The notes beneath the pieces were generated by a model. That model worked only from the letters and a program-made list of their open reading frames with translations, was not told the origin of the DNA and searched no databases. A program made the position numbers and the translations under genes. 14,608 nt of DNA from Collinsella sp. (lineage in GTDB: Bacteria; Actinomycetota; Coriobacteriia; Coriobacteriales; Coriobacteriaceae), in NCBI GenBank assembly GCA_019413955.1, contig DXMX01000029.1:5818-20425 (forward strand). Reading direction: 5' to 3'. Positions 1 to 6,881 of the stretch are shown here, piece after piece. How positions within the stretch are numbered: position 1 is the first letter of the stretch; each line of letters starts with the position of its first letter.

Positions 1-411
1 ATTGGCGGCGGCCTGGTGGGCACCGAGACTGCCGAGTACCTGCTGCAGCACGGCTGCGAGGTGGCGATAGTGGAGATGCTCGACAAGATTGCTGCGGGCG
101 AGTCCGAGACCATTCTGCCGCTGATCATGAGCGACTTTGCCGAGCACAACGTAGAGCAGCACGTGAAGACCCGTCTGACCGCCATTACCGACGAGGGCGT
201 GGAGGCCATTCGCACCACCGAAGACGGCGCCGAGGAGCCGGTGAAGATCGCCTGCGATTACGTGGTGATGGCCGTGGGCTCCAAGGCCAACGCGTTTGAC
301 CTGGATGGCGTGACGGTGCCCGTGACCTGCGTGGGCGACTGCTCGGGCGAGCGCACCGCCGACATCGCGAGCGCCATTCGCACGGCGTATCACGCGGCCA
401 ACGAGCTGTAG
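1..411 (+). CDS. FAD/NAD(P)H-dependent oxidoreductase, C-terminal fragment (5' end outside window)
   Basis: The reading frame is open from the first base, so only the last 136 residues are seen. It opens with GGGLVGTETAEYL, the glycine-rich turn of a Rossmann fold (GxGxxGxE) that binds NAD(P)H. It closes with CVGDCSGERTADIASAIRTA, the typical end of the FAD-binding domain in which the flavin is contacted by a GD motif and a following helix. This layout matches the C-terminal half of Old-Yellow-Enzyme-type iron-sulfur flavoproteins (2,4-dienoyl-CoA reductase, BaiCD/BaiH, 2-enoate reductase). The substrate cannot be told, because the FMN barrel and Fe-S cysteines would lie upstream. A terminator follows, so it probably ends its transcription unit. 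The family call is good; the exact enzyme is unknown. Confidence 0.85.
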   Translation: MGGGLVGTETAEYLLQHGCEVAIVEMLDKIAAGESETILPLIMSDFAEHNVEQHVKTRLTAITDEGVEAIRTTEDGAEEPVKIACDYVVMAVGSKANAFDLDGVTVPVTCVGDCSGERTADIASAIRTAYHAANEL

Positions 412-487
412 TTGAACATCGCGGCCAGGCGGGGCGGCAGCACGGACCTGCCTCGCCCGACTGCGTCCCATCGGGTGTCAACCGGGG

Positions 488-527
488 CGGGGTCTGCAAG
501 CGCAGCAGGTCCCGTCCTTTTTGTTTT
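488..527 (+). terminator. Rho-independent terminator after the oxidoreductase gene
   Basis: CGGGGTCTGC (488-497) pairs with GCAGGTCCCG (505-514), with two G-T wobbles and a 7-base loop. TCC and then a T-rich run (TTTTTGTTTT) follow. A second, weaker GC hairpin lies just upstream (about 432-458, with a two-base bulge). Position directly after a stop codon supports the call. Confidence 0.75.
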
Positions 528-849
528 GCTCGGGTGGATGGCAATGCGCGGTAATCATGAGAAGTGAGGCGTCACTGCCCTGCAGGCCGCTCAAAATTAT
601 TGGGGGAGGGGTTAATAATTATTCCCTCTAGACCAAAGGACATAAAGAGATGCCAATTTTGTTGGCAAACGAATGACGATTAGCTGCGAGCTAGCTACCA
701 GCGTAAATAATCGATAAAGAAACGCCGTAAATAGGTGTCAAATGCCCAGATAATGCCGCGTCTATTTTAATTAACTGTTTTGAGCAAACAGCAAAATGCT
801 ACTATCTAGCATGCACGTAAGAAAGCAGATTAACGGTTAAGGCTAAGAA
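528..849. other. Palindrome-rich, AT-richer intergenic region
   Basis: No credible gene is seen here. The stretch is clearly richer in A and T than its surroundings and carries several perfect inverted repeats: AATTATT/AATAATT (595-601 and 614-620), TGCCAA/TTGGCA (651-656 and 662-667), TAGCT/AGCTA (681-685 and 689-693), the 8-base palindrome TTAATTAA (767-774), CTGTTT/AAACAG (775-780 and 786-791) and ATGCTA/TAGCAT (796-801 and 807-812). A weak promoter-like pair, TTGAGC (780-785) and TATCTA (803-808) spaced 17 bases apart, overlaps the last two palindromes. Probably the control region of the gene at 850; this is inference. Confidence 0.5.
775..812. promoter_or_regulatory. Two adjacent 17-bp inverted repeats upstream of the HTH gene
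   Basis: CTGTTT-N5-AAACAG (775-791) and ATGCTA-N5-TAGCAT (796-812) are both perfect, both 6-5-6 in geometry, and lie only 4 bases apart, ending 37 bases before the GTG at 850. A third 6-5-6 repeat of different sequence lies at 651-667. Positions suit operators for a dimeric regulator or short RNA hairpins in the leader. Which of these it is cannot be read from the sequence. Confidence 0.4.
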
Positions 850-1254
850 GTGGCAGGTATGTCGGAAGCAACAAGGACTCGCACGCATGCGCCCGAGGTT
901 AGGCAGCGCGCCGTCGAGATCCTCCAAGAGGGGGTCGGTCACCGCGCCCTCGCCGCAAAGCTTGGCATTCCCCAGGCCACGGCTCGTCAGTGGGCCCGCG
1001 CATATGCCGTGGGCGGTGCCGACGCCGTGCTCAATGCGGGCGCTTGTCATCACACGTATTCGTACGACGTAAAGCTCGCCGTGGTTAAGGACCGTCTGGA
1101 AAACGGCCTGACGGTTCGCGAGGCCATGATCAAGCACAAGATCCCCAGCGAGTCTTCGGTCAAGGCTTGGTGCCGCCTGTACCGCGACGGCGGCGAGGCG
1201 GCGCTGGTCGATAAGCCGCGGGGTCGCAAGCCGCGCGTTAAAAAGGCGGAATAG
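850..1254 (+). CDS. Small protein with two helix-turn-helix modules (IS3 OrfA-like, stand-alone)
   Basis: A protein of 134 residues from GTG 850, or 131 from ATG 859; neither start has a strong ribosome binding site. Residues about 15-58 form a first helix-turn-helix (VRQRAVEILQEG, then LAAKLGIPQATARQWARAY). Residues about 72-118 form a second (VKLAVVKDRLENGLTVREA, then HKIPSESSVKAWCRLYRDGG). A basic PRGRKPRVKKAE tail follows. This is the DNA-binding part of IS3/IS150-type OrfA transposase subunits. No OrfB integrase, frameshift partner or terminal inverted repeat flanks it, and it has its own terminator. It is therefore either a remnant or a domesticated DNA-binding protein. A regulatory role on nearby genes is possible but not shown. 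Confidence 0.7.
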   Translation: MAGMSEATRTRTHAPEVRQRAVEILQEGVGHRALAAKLGIPQATARQWARAYAVGGADAVLNAGACHHTYSYDVKLAVVKDRLENGLTVREAMIKHKIPSESSVKAWCRLYRDGGEAALVDKPRGRKPRVKKAE

Positions 1255-1266
1255 CGAACGGGATGG

Positions 1267-1290
1267 TGCGCCCACGGGGGCGCATTTTTC
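1267..1290 (+). terminator. Rho-independent terminator after the HTH gene
   Basis: TGCGCCC (1267-1273) pairs perfectly with GGGCGCA (1278-1284) around a 4-base loop, followed at once by TTTTTC. It starts 12 bases after the stop at 1252-1254, so the HTH gene is separated from the hydrogenase operon. Confidence 0.85.
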
Positions 1291-1539
1291 TTGCCGTGCC
1301 AACTTTTCGGATCGCCGCGTGCCTATCGGGACATCCTTCAAAGTGGCCAATAAACCGCGTGCAGTGCCCGCGCGCCCATCGCTGCAATAGGGGGAGCGTC
1401 GCCTCTCTGCTCCAAAGCGGACACGCCCTTGCCCCGTACGCCTAAAACTCCCCAGTTGACCGAAAACCTGCCGCCGCTACTCCTCAATTGAGCTATAACG
1501 TTAAACAATTGCAGCGTTTTTGCATGGGGGAGTGATGGT
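1291..1539 (+). promoter_or_regulatory. Leader and probable promoter region of the hydrogenase operon
   Basis: No gene is credible here. A good -10-like hexamer, TATAAC, lies at 1494-1499, but no matching -35 is found 16-18 bases upstream; TTGACC at 1456-1461 is too far away. The palindrome CAATTG occurs twice, at 1485-1490 and 1506-1511, exactly 21 bases apart, about two helical turns, flanking the TATAAC box and the palindrome TAACGTTA (1496-1503). This could be an operator over the promoter. A strong ribosome binding site GGGGGAG (1526-1532) stands 7 bases before the ATG at 1540 and fixes that start. Confidence 0.45.
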
Positions 1540-4422
1540 ATGACGCTACTGTATTTCCTTACCCTGTTTCCGCTGGTACCGGCGCTGTGCATGCTGCTCG
1601 CGCGCGGTGACCGCGCCCGCGATGCGGTAGGGCTCATAGGCTCCGGCATTATTATGGCGGTGACAGTTGTAGTCGCCGTCATGTTTTTTGGCACGGGTCC
1701 GCAGAGCTTTGAGGTTGCCCCCGGCGCCTCGCATGTGCTCTCGATCATCAGCTCCCTCATCGACGTCATCCTGTGCGCCGTCATCCTGTACAACGCGTAC
1801 AAATATAGGAACGCGCTCACCACAGTGCTCGGCATAGTCCAGCTGGTGGGCTCACTCGCCTTTGCGACCATGACGCTGCCTGCGGCCGAAGCCGTCACGG
1901 CGACGCCGCTCTACCTGGACTACATGAGCGTGATCATGGTCCTCGCCGTCGGCATCGTCGGCAGCCTAATCTGCGTGTACGCCCTGGGCTACATGAAGGA
2001 CTTCCAGGCCCACGATGAGCATGAGGCCGCGCTGCGCGGGCAGACCGCGCCCGACCGACGCCCGCAGTTCCTGGCGCTTATGTTCCTGTTCCTCTCGGCC
2101 ATGTTCGTCATCGTGACGAGCGACAACCTTGAGTGGTTGTTCTGCGGCTGGGAAATCACCACCGTGTGCTCGTTCCTCATGATTGGCTACACGCGCACAC
2201 CCGAGGCCATCAAGAACGCCTTCACCCAGATCATCCTCAACATGCTGGGCGGCATCGCGTTTTTGGCCGGACTCATGTACCTGCACGTTAATGGCATGCC
2301 GCTGACCATCTCGGGCATGATCGAGCTTTCCGGCGCCGGAACCGCGCAGTCCGCGCTGCTGGTGATGCCGGTCATCCTGCTGTCGCTCGCCGCACTCACC
2401 AAGGCCGCGCAGATGCCGTTCCACACTTGGCTGCTCGGCGCCATGGTTGCCCCCACGCCCACGAGCGCCCTGCTGCACTCGTCAACCATGGTCAAGGCCG
2501 GCGTGTTCCTAATGGTCAAGCTGAGCCCGCTCTATGCCATCTATCCCGTGACCGGCTTTATGGTCACGAGTGTGGGCGCCATCACGTTTTTGCTCGCTGC
2601 CCTCATGGCCATCTCGCAGAGCAACGCCAAACGCGTGCTCGCGTACTCCACCATTTCCAACTTGGGCCTCATCAGTGCCTGCCTGGGTGTCGGCGCGCCC
2701 GAGGCCGTATGGGCGGCCATCTTCCTGATCCTGTTCCACACGGTGGCAAAGTCGCTGCTGTTCCTGTGCGTGGGCACCGCCGAGCATCATATCGGCAGCC
2801 GCAATATCGAGGACATGGACGGTATGTTCAGCCGCATGCCGCACCTGACGCGCCTGATGATGCTGGGCATCATGGGCATGTTCGTGGCGCCGTTTGGCAT
2901 GCTCGTGTCCAAGTGGGGCGCCCTGGTGGCGTTTGCGCAGACCGGCAACGTGCTCATGATCATGGTGCTGGCCTTTGGCTCGGCTGCGACGTTCTTCTTC
3001 TGGGGCAAGTGGCTTGCCAAGCTTTCGGGCGTCGACCCCACGGCTCAAAACGTTGAGGTCAATGTCCATAAGACCGAATGGATGGCGCTCAACACCATCG
3101 CCGCGCTGCTGATTCTGTGCTGCGTGGCGTTCCCGGTTATCTCGAGCGGCCTGGTGTCGCCTTACTTGGCCATGGTGTTTGGCCGCGTGCCGTACGTTAT
3201 TGGCAAGGACGCCATGTATCTGATGGTGGTTATCGTGGCGTTTATCGCCGTGGTGCTGCTGACTTCATTCCGCGTGAGCAATAAGCCGCACGTCAACGTG
3301 TACCTTTCGGGCGTGGGAACCGACAATTACCGCCATTTCCGCGGCTCGATGGGACACGAGGTGAAGGCCGAAAAGCGCAATTGGTACTCGGAGGACGCCC
3401 TTGGCGAGAAGCGTATTGGCCCCGCGGGAAGCGTCGTGTGCTGCAGCATTATCTTGTTTGCGCTGCTGTGTTGCGCGTGGATTGGGCCCGAGCGGCTTGC
3501 CATGAGTGCGCCCTCGGTGCTGCGCGGCAAGTATTTTGAAGGTTCGGGTGTCGTGGGCATTTTTATTGGCACCGTGGCGTTTGCCTTGATTGCGCCGCTT
3601 GTGGGCGGTTTGATTGACGGCATCGACCGCAAGCTGTCCGCCCGCATGCAGGGCCGCGTGGGCCCGCGCTTACTGCAGCCCTTCTATGACGTTGCCAAGC
3701 TCCTGCGCAAGGCCCCCGCCAGCGTAAACACCATGGACGATACCTACATGGCGTGCGCGCTCATCTTCACCGTCGTGGGCGGCGGCATCTTTGTGTCGGG
3801 CTCCAACACGCTGCTGTGCGCTTTTATGGTTACCCTCGCTGCAATCTTTGTGGTGCTGGCGTCCGCCTCGACGCAAAGCCCGTTTGCGCAGGTCGGTGCC
3901 GACCGCGAGCTGCTGCAGGTTATGAGTTACGAGCCCGCCGTTCTGCTGATGAGCGTGGGCCTGTATCTTGCCACCGACAGCTTCGATTCCATCGCCGTGA
4001 TGGGGCAGTCGGCCCCCATCATCGTGTACAGCGCGCCCATTTTCCTCGCACTGCTCGCGGTGCTTACCATTAAGCTGCGCAAGTCGCCGTTCGATCTTTC
4101 GTACTCGCATCACGCGCATCAGGAGATCGTCCAGGGCGTTGCCACCGAGATGAGCGGCGGCACGCTGGCCAAGATGACCCTTATGCACTGGTGCGAGACC
4201 GTGCTGTTTTTGATGTGGGTAGGCATGTTCTTTGTTTGGGACAACCCGGTGAGCTGGGTGGTCGCCCTGGTCGTTATGGCCGCGACGTACTTTGTCGAGG
4301 TGCTGATCGACAACACCTTCGCACGCAGCACCTGGCGCAGCTGCTTTAAGCTCGGCTGGGGCGTGGCGCTGGTGTTTGGCCTGCTCAACCTTATGCCCAT
4401 CCTCGTCGACGTGTTTATTTAG
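1540..4422 (+). CDS. echAB: Fused Ech hydrogenase membrane subunit: NuoL-like antiporter module plus NuoH-like module
   Basis: A 960-residue integral membrane protein joining two normally separate subunits. Residues 1 to about 620 are an ion-translocating antiporter-type module (EchA/NuoL/HycC). A membrane Glu sits in CGWEITT (E205), and a membrane Lys starts KAAQMPFHTW (K288), followed by the family signature APTPTSALLHSSTMVKAG. These match the TM5 Glu and TM7 Lys used in proton transfer in NuoL. Residues about 660-960 are the EchB/NuoH/HycD module that anchors the soluble arm, with GIDRKLSARMQGRVGPRLLQ (from 694) and KSPFDLSYSHHAHQEIVQG (from 848). A polar linker at about 590-630 joins them. 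No stop or frameshift separates the halves. First gene of the operon; 12 bases precede the next start. The family is certain; the Ech name rests on the module order of the whole operon. Confidence 0.9.
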   Translation: MTLLYFLTLFPLVPALCMLLARGDRARDAVGLIGSGIIMAVTVVVAVMFFGTGPQSFEVAPGASHVLSIISSLIDVILCAVILYNAYKYRNALTTVLGIVQLVGSLAFATMTLPAAEAVTATPLYLDYMSVIMVLAVGIVGSLICVYALGYMKDFQAHDEHEAALRGQTAPDRRPQFLALMFLFLSAMFVIVTSDNLEWLFCGWEITTVCSFLMIGYTRTPEAIKNAFTQIILNMLGGIAFLAGLMYLHVNGMPLTISGMIELSGAGTAQSALLVMPVILLSLAALTKAAQMPFHTWLLGAMVAPTPTSALLHSSTMVKAGVFLMVKLSPLYAIYPVTGFMVTSVGAITFLLAALMAISQSNAKRVLAYSTISNLGLISACLGVGAPEAVWAAIFLILFHTVAKSLLFLCVGTAEHHIGSRNIEDMDGMFSRMPHLTRLMMLGIMGMFVAPFGMLVSKWGALVAFAQTGNVLMIMVLAFGSAATFFFWGKWLAKLSGVDPTAQNVEVNVHKTEWMALNTIAALLILCCVAFPVISSGLVSPYLAMVFGRVPYVIGKDAMYLMVVIVAFIAVVLLTSFRVSNKPHVNVYLSGVGTDNYRHFRGSMGHEVKAEKRNWYSEDALGEKRIGPAGSVVCCSIILFALLCCAWIGPERLAMSAPSVLRGKYFEGSGVVGIFIGTVAFALIAPLVGGLIDGIDRKLSARMQGRVGPRLLQPFYDVAKLLRKAPASVNTMDDTYMACALIFTVVGGGIFVSGSNTLLCAFMVTLAAIFVVLASASTQSPFAQVGADRELLQVMSYEPAVLLMSVGLYLATDSFDSIAVMGQSAPIIVYSAPIFLALLAVLTIKLRKSPFDLSYSHHAHQEIVQGVATEMSGGTLAKMTLMHWCETVLFLMWVGMFFVWDNPVSWVVALVVMAATYFVEVLIDNTFARSTWRSCFKLGWGVALVFGLLNLMPILVDVFI

Positions 4423-4434
4423 GAGGCGGCATCC

Positions 4435-5064
4435 ATGGATCATAAAATGTCCCGCTCGCCGTGGGTTATTCATTACGACGGCTCGAGCTGCAACGGATGC
4501 GATATCGAGGTGCTGGCCTCGCTCACGCCACTGTTTGATGCGGAGCGCTTTGGCGTGGTCAACACCGGCAACCCCAAGCATGCGGACATCTTTTTGGTGA
4601 CGGGGTCGGTCAATGCCCAGAACCTGCCCGTCGTGCGCCAGATCTACAACCAGATGCTCGAGCCCAAGTGCGTGGTGGCATGCGGTATCTGCGCGTGCTC
4701 GGGCGGCGTGTTCCGCGATGCCTACAACGTGATCGGCGGCGTGGACCGCGCGATTCCCGTGGACGTGTACGCGCCCGGGTGCGCCATTCGTCCCGAGACG
4801 GTGATCGATGCCATTGTGGAGGCGTGCGGCATCCTGGACCAGAAGGAGGCCGTGATGCGTGCCGGCGGTGACCCGCTCACCGTGGGCGGCGCCGCTACCT
4901 GGGACGGTGGCGTTGAGCTGGGCGAGGACGGGTTTGTGGCTGCGGGGGCCGGTGACACGGCCGCCGCCGGTGACGCGCCTGCCGGGAAGCCCACCGCGCC
5001 CGTCGCTGGCGACGCACCTGCTGGGACGCCCGCCGCGCCCGTCGCTGCAAAGGAGGCCGAGTAA
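4435..5064 (+). CDS. echC: Ech hydrogenase small subunit (NuoB/HycG-like) with Ala/Pro-rich tail
   Basis: A 209-residue protein carrying the proximal [4Fe-4S] cluster that passes electrons to the NiFe site. The four ligands are visible: C19 and C22 (SSCNGCDIE), C86 (GICACSGG) and C116 (APGCAIRPE). Two more cysteines, C83 and C88, flank the third ligand. The conserved domain ends near residue 145. The remaining 60-odd residues are Gly/Ala/Pro-rich, with a 13-residue unit repeated twice (GDAPAGKPTAPVA, then GDAPAGTPAAPVA), which is unusual in this family. The ribosome binding site AGGAGG (4421-4426) overlaps the stop of the previous gene and lies 8 bases from ATG 4435. Its stop overlaps the next start (TAATG), pointing to translational coupling. 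Confidence 0.92.
   Translation: MDHKMSRSPWVIHYDGSSCNGCDIEVLASLTPLFDAERFGVVNTGNPKHADIFLVTGSVNAQNLPVVRQIYNQMLEPKCVVACGICACSGGVFRDAYNVIGGVDRAIPVDVYAPGCAIRPETVIDAIVEACGILDQKEAVMRAGGDPLTVGGAATWDGGVELGEDGFVAAGAGDTAAAGDAPAGKPTAPVAGDAPAGTPAAPVAAKEAE
4969..5046 (+). repeat. 39-bp tandem repeat, two units, inside echC
   Basis: Units at 4969-5007 and 5008-5046 match at 34 of 39 bases and are in frame, giving the duplicated 13-residue Ala/Pro motif in the small-subunit tail. Most likely produced by slippage or unequal exchange; copy number may vary between strains. Confidence 0.85.
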
Positions 5065-5780
5065 TGCAAAAGGCTATCTATACCACCGTCGGGATCGACG
5101 AGCTCCTGTCGCATGCCCAGGCGCTCAAGGGCGTCGGTGCGCGCTTTGTGCAAATGCACGCCGAGCGCAACGTCGACGACGGCTCGTATCGCTTGGTCTA
5201 TACGTTTATCAACGTTCGTGCTGCTCAGGAGCATATTGCGCAGGACGGCAGCTATGCGATTGAGAACCTGGTGGTTGAGGACATCGACCAGTATCAGGAG
5301 ATTCCGTCCATCAGCTCGTACTATCCGGCGGTATTCCCGTTTGAAAACGAGGCTCACGACCTATTTGGTCTTGCCATCACCGACATGCAGATCGACTTTA
5401 AGGGCTTTTTCTACCAGGTCTCGACTGCTGAGCCCATGAGCGTTATCACGCCCGAGGTGAAGGCCGCGCGCGAGAAGGCCATGAAGGTCCGCGCGGCTGC
5501 CGAGGCTAAGGCGCGCAAGGCTGCCGCCGAGAAGGCCGCCGCCGCTGCGGCTGCTGCAGGGGAGGGTACTGTGAGCGCCGGCGACGCTGCGGGCGCCGCT
5601 GCTCAGCCCGCTGCGGCTGCCGGCTCCGATGCTCAGCACGATGAAGCCGCTGCGAAGGTCGCGCTCAAGGCTGCCGAGATGGAGGCAAAGCTCGCCGCCA
5701 TGGATCCCGAGAAAGCGGCCAAGGTCCGCGCGGCGCTTGCCGCCAAGGCCGCCCGCGATAAGCAGAAAAAGGAGGCATAA
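5064..5780 (+). CDS. echD: Ech hydrogenase NuoC-like subunit with long Ala/Lys-rich tail
   Basis: A 238-residue protein. Residues 1 to about 118 match the NuoC/30-kDa fold, with the signature FPFENEAHDLFGLAI (91-105) corresponding to the ExxxYDLFG region of NuoC and HycE. This subunit packs against the large subunit and helps join it to the rest of the peripheral arm. From about residue 131 the protein becomes an Ala/Lys/Glu-rich stretch of roughly 105 residues (for example KARKAAAEKAAAAAAAAGEG), probably helical or disordered. It roughly doubles the protein and has no counterpart I know of in typical EchD. A strong ribosome binding site AAAGGAGG (5049-5056) lies 7 bases before ATG 5064, which overlaps the stop of the previous gene. 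NuoC- and NuoD-like parts are separate genes here, unlike the fused HycE of formate hydrogenlyase. Confidence 0.87.
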   Translation: MQKAIYTTVGIDELLSHAQALKGVGARFVQMHAERNVDDGSYRLVYTFINVRAAQEHIAQDGSYAIENLVVEDIDQYQEIPSISSYYPAVFPFENEAHDLFGLAITDMQIDFKGFFYQVSTAEPMSVITPEVKAAREKAMKVRAAAEAKARKAAAEKAAAAAAAAGEGTVSAGDAAGAAAQPAAAAGSDAQHDEAAAKVALKAAEMEAKLAAMDPEKAAKVRAALAAKAARDKQKKEA

Positions 5781-5785
5781 GGCCC

Positions 5786-6874
5786 ATGGCACATCGCTCC
5801 GTAATTCCGTTTGGCCCGCAGCACCCGGTGCTGCCCGAGCCGCTTCATCTGGACCTGGTGATCGAGGACGACCGTGTCATCGAGGCAATTCCGCAGATCG
5901 GCTTTGTGCACCGCGGACTCGAGAAGCTCACCGAAAAGCGTGACATGCACCAGTTTGGCTACATCGCCGAGCGCATCTGCGGCATTTGTGCCGTGGGTCA
6001 CAGCTGCGGCTATGCCAGCGCCTGCGAGCGCATGCTCGACATCGAGATACCCGGCCGCGTGCAGTATATCCGCACCATTTTGCACGAGCTTTCGCGCATC
6101 CACTCACATCTGCTGTGGCTGGGCCTGCTCGCCGATGCCTTTGGCTTCGAGGCGCTGTTCTATCGTTCGTGGACCCTGCGCGAACAGATTCTCAAAATCT
6201 TCGAGAGCACCTGCGGCGGCCGCGTGATCCTTTCGATTAACGAGATCGGCGGCCTTAAGCACGACATCGAGGACTCCGAGCTGGCGGGTATTGTCCAGAC
6301 GCTCGATGCCATGCGTCCCGACTACGAGGCCCTGGTGCATACGTTTTTGGACGACGACAGCTGCGGCGAGCGCCTGCATGGCGTGGGCGTGATTAGCAAG
6401 AAGGACGCGCTTGATCTGTCGATGGTCGGCCCGTTCGGTCGCGCTTCGGGCGTGGATTACGACGTGCGCATGCTCGGCGACGGCGCCTATGCGGACCTGG
6501 TCGCGTTTGAGCCAATTGTTGCCACCGACGGCGACTGCTATGCCCGCTGCCAGGTGCGTTGCGCTGAGGTCACGCAGGCCATGGACATCATCAAGGAGCT
6601 TGTGGGCAAGATTCCACACGACGGCATTGGCGGGCGCACCAAGCTCACGCCGGCCGACGGTGCCCGCGGCGAGGTTGTGATTGAGCAGCCGCGCGGCGAG
6701 GCGTACTACTATGTGCGCGGCAACGGCACCAAGAACCTGGACCGTTTTCGCGTGCGCACGCCGACGTCGCAGAACCTGGCGGGCCTGACGCATGCGCTGC
6801 AGGGCGTGCTCCTTGCCAACGTGCCCATGATTATCCTGACCGTCGACCCCTGCATTAGCTGCACGGAAAGGTAG
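5786..6874 (+). CDS. echE: Ech hydrogenase catalytic large subunit (NiFe site)
   Basis: A 362-residue NuoD-like protein that holds the NiFe centre where protons are reduced or H2 is oxidised. The N-terminal site is RICGICAVGH, giving C65 and C68. The C-terminal site is DPCISCTER at the very end, giving C356 and C359. These four cysteines are lost in true complex I NuoD, so this is a hydrogenase. GPQHPV (10-15) and VHRGLEK (41-47) are shared with NuoD. The protein stops right after the final Arg, so there is no C-terminal extension for a HycI-like endopeptidase to remove. This is known for EchE and CooH. The ribosome binding site AAAAAGGAGG (5766-5775) lies 10 bases before ATG 5786 and 5 bases separate it from the previous stop. 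Confidence 0.95.
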   Translation: MAHRSVIPFGPQHPVLPEPLHLDLVIEDDRVIEAIPQIGFVHRGLEKLTEKRDMHQFGYIAERICGICAVGHSCGYASACERMLDIEIPGRVQYIRTILHELSRIHSHLLWLGLLADAFGFEALFYRSWTLREQILKIFESTCGGRVILSINEIGGLKHDIEDSELAGIVQTLDAMRPDYEALVHTFLDDDSCGERLHGVGVISKKDALDLSMVGPFGRASGVDYDVRMLGDGAYADLVAFEPIVATDGDCYARCQVRCAEVTQAMDIIKELVGKIPHDGIGGRTKLTPADGARGEVVIEQPRGEAYYYVRGNGTKNLDRFRVRTPTSQNLAGLTHALQGVLLANVPMIILTVDPCISCTER

Positions 6875-6881
6875 GCGCGGC

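Noticed and set aside
1338..1898. Minus-strand open frame across the hydrogenase leader
   Set aside because: It overlaps the start of the hydrogenase operon, has no recognisable domain and no convincing ribosome binding site.
2427..3056. Plus-strand open frame in another phase inside the fused membrane subunit
   Set aside because: Shadow frame with Arg/His-rich product; the overlapping frame has unmistakable antiporter motifs.
3670..4581. Minus-strand open frame opposite the NuoH-like module
   Set aside because: No recognisable domain, low-complexity His/Arg-rich product, and it runs against a clearly coding frame and across a gene border.
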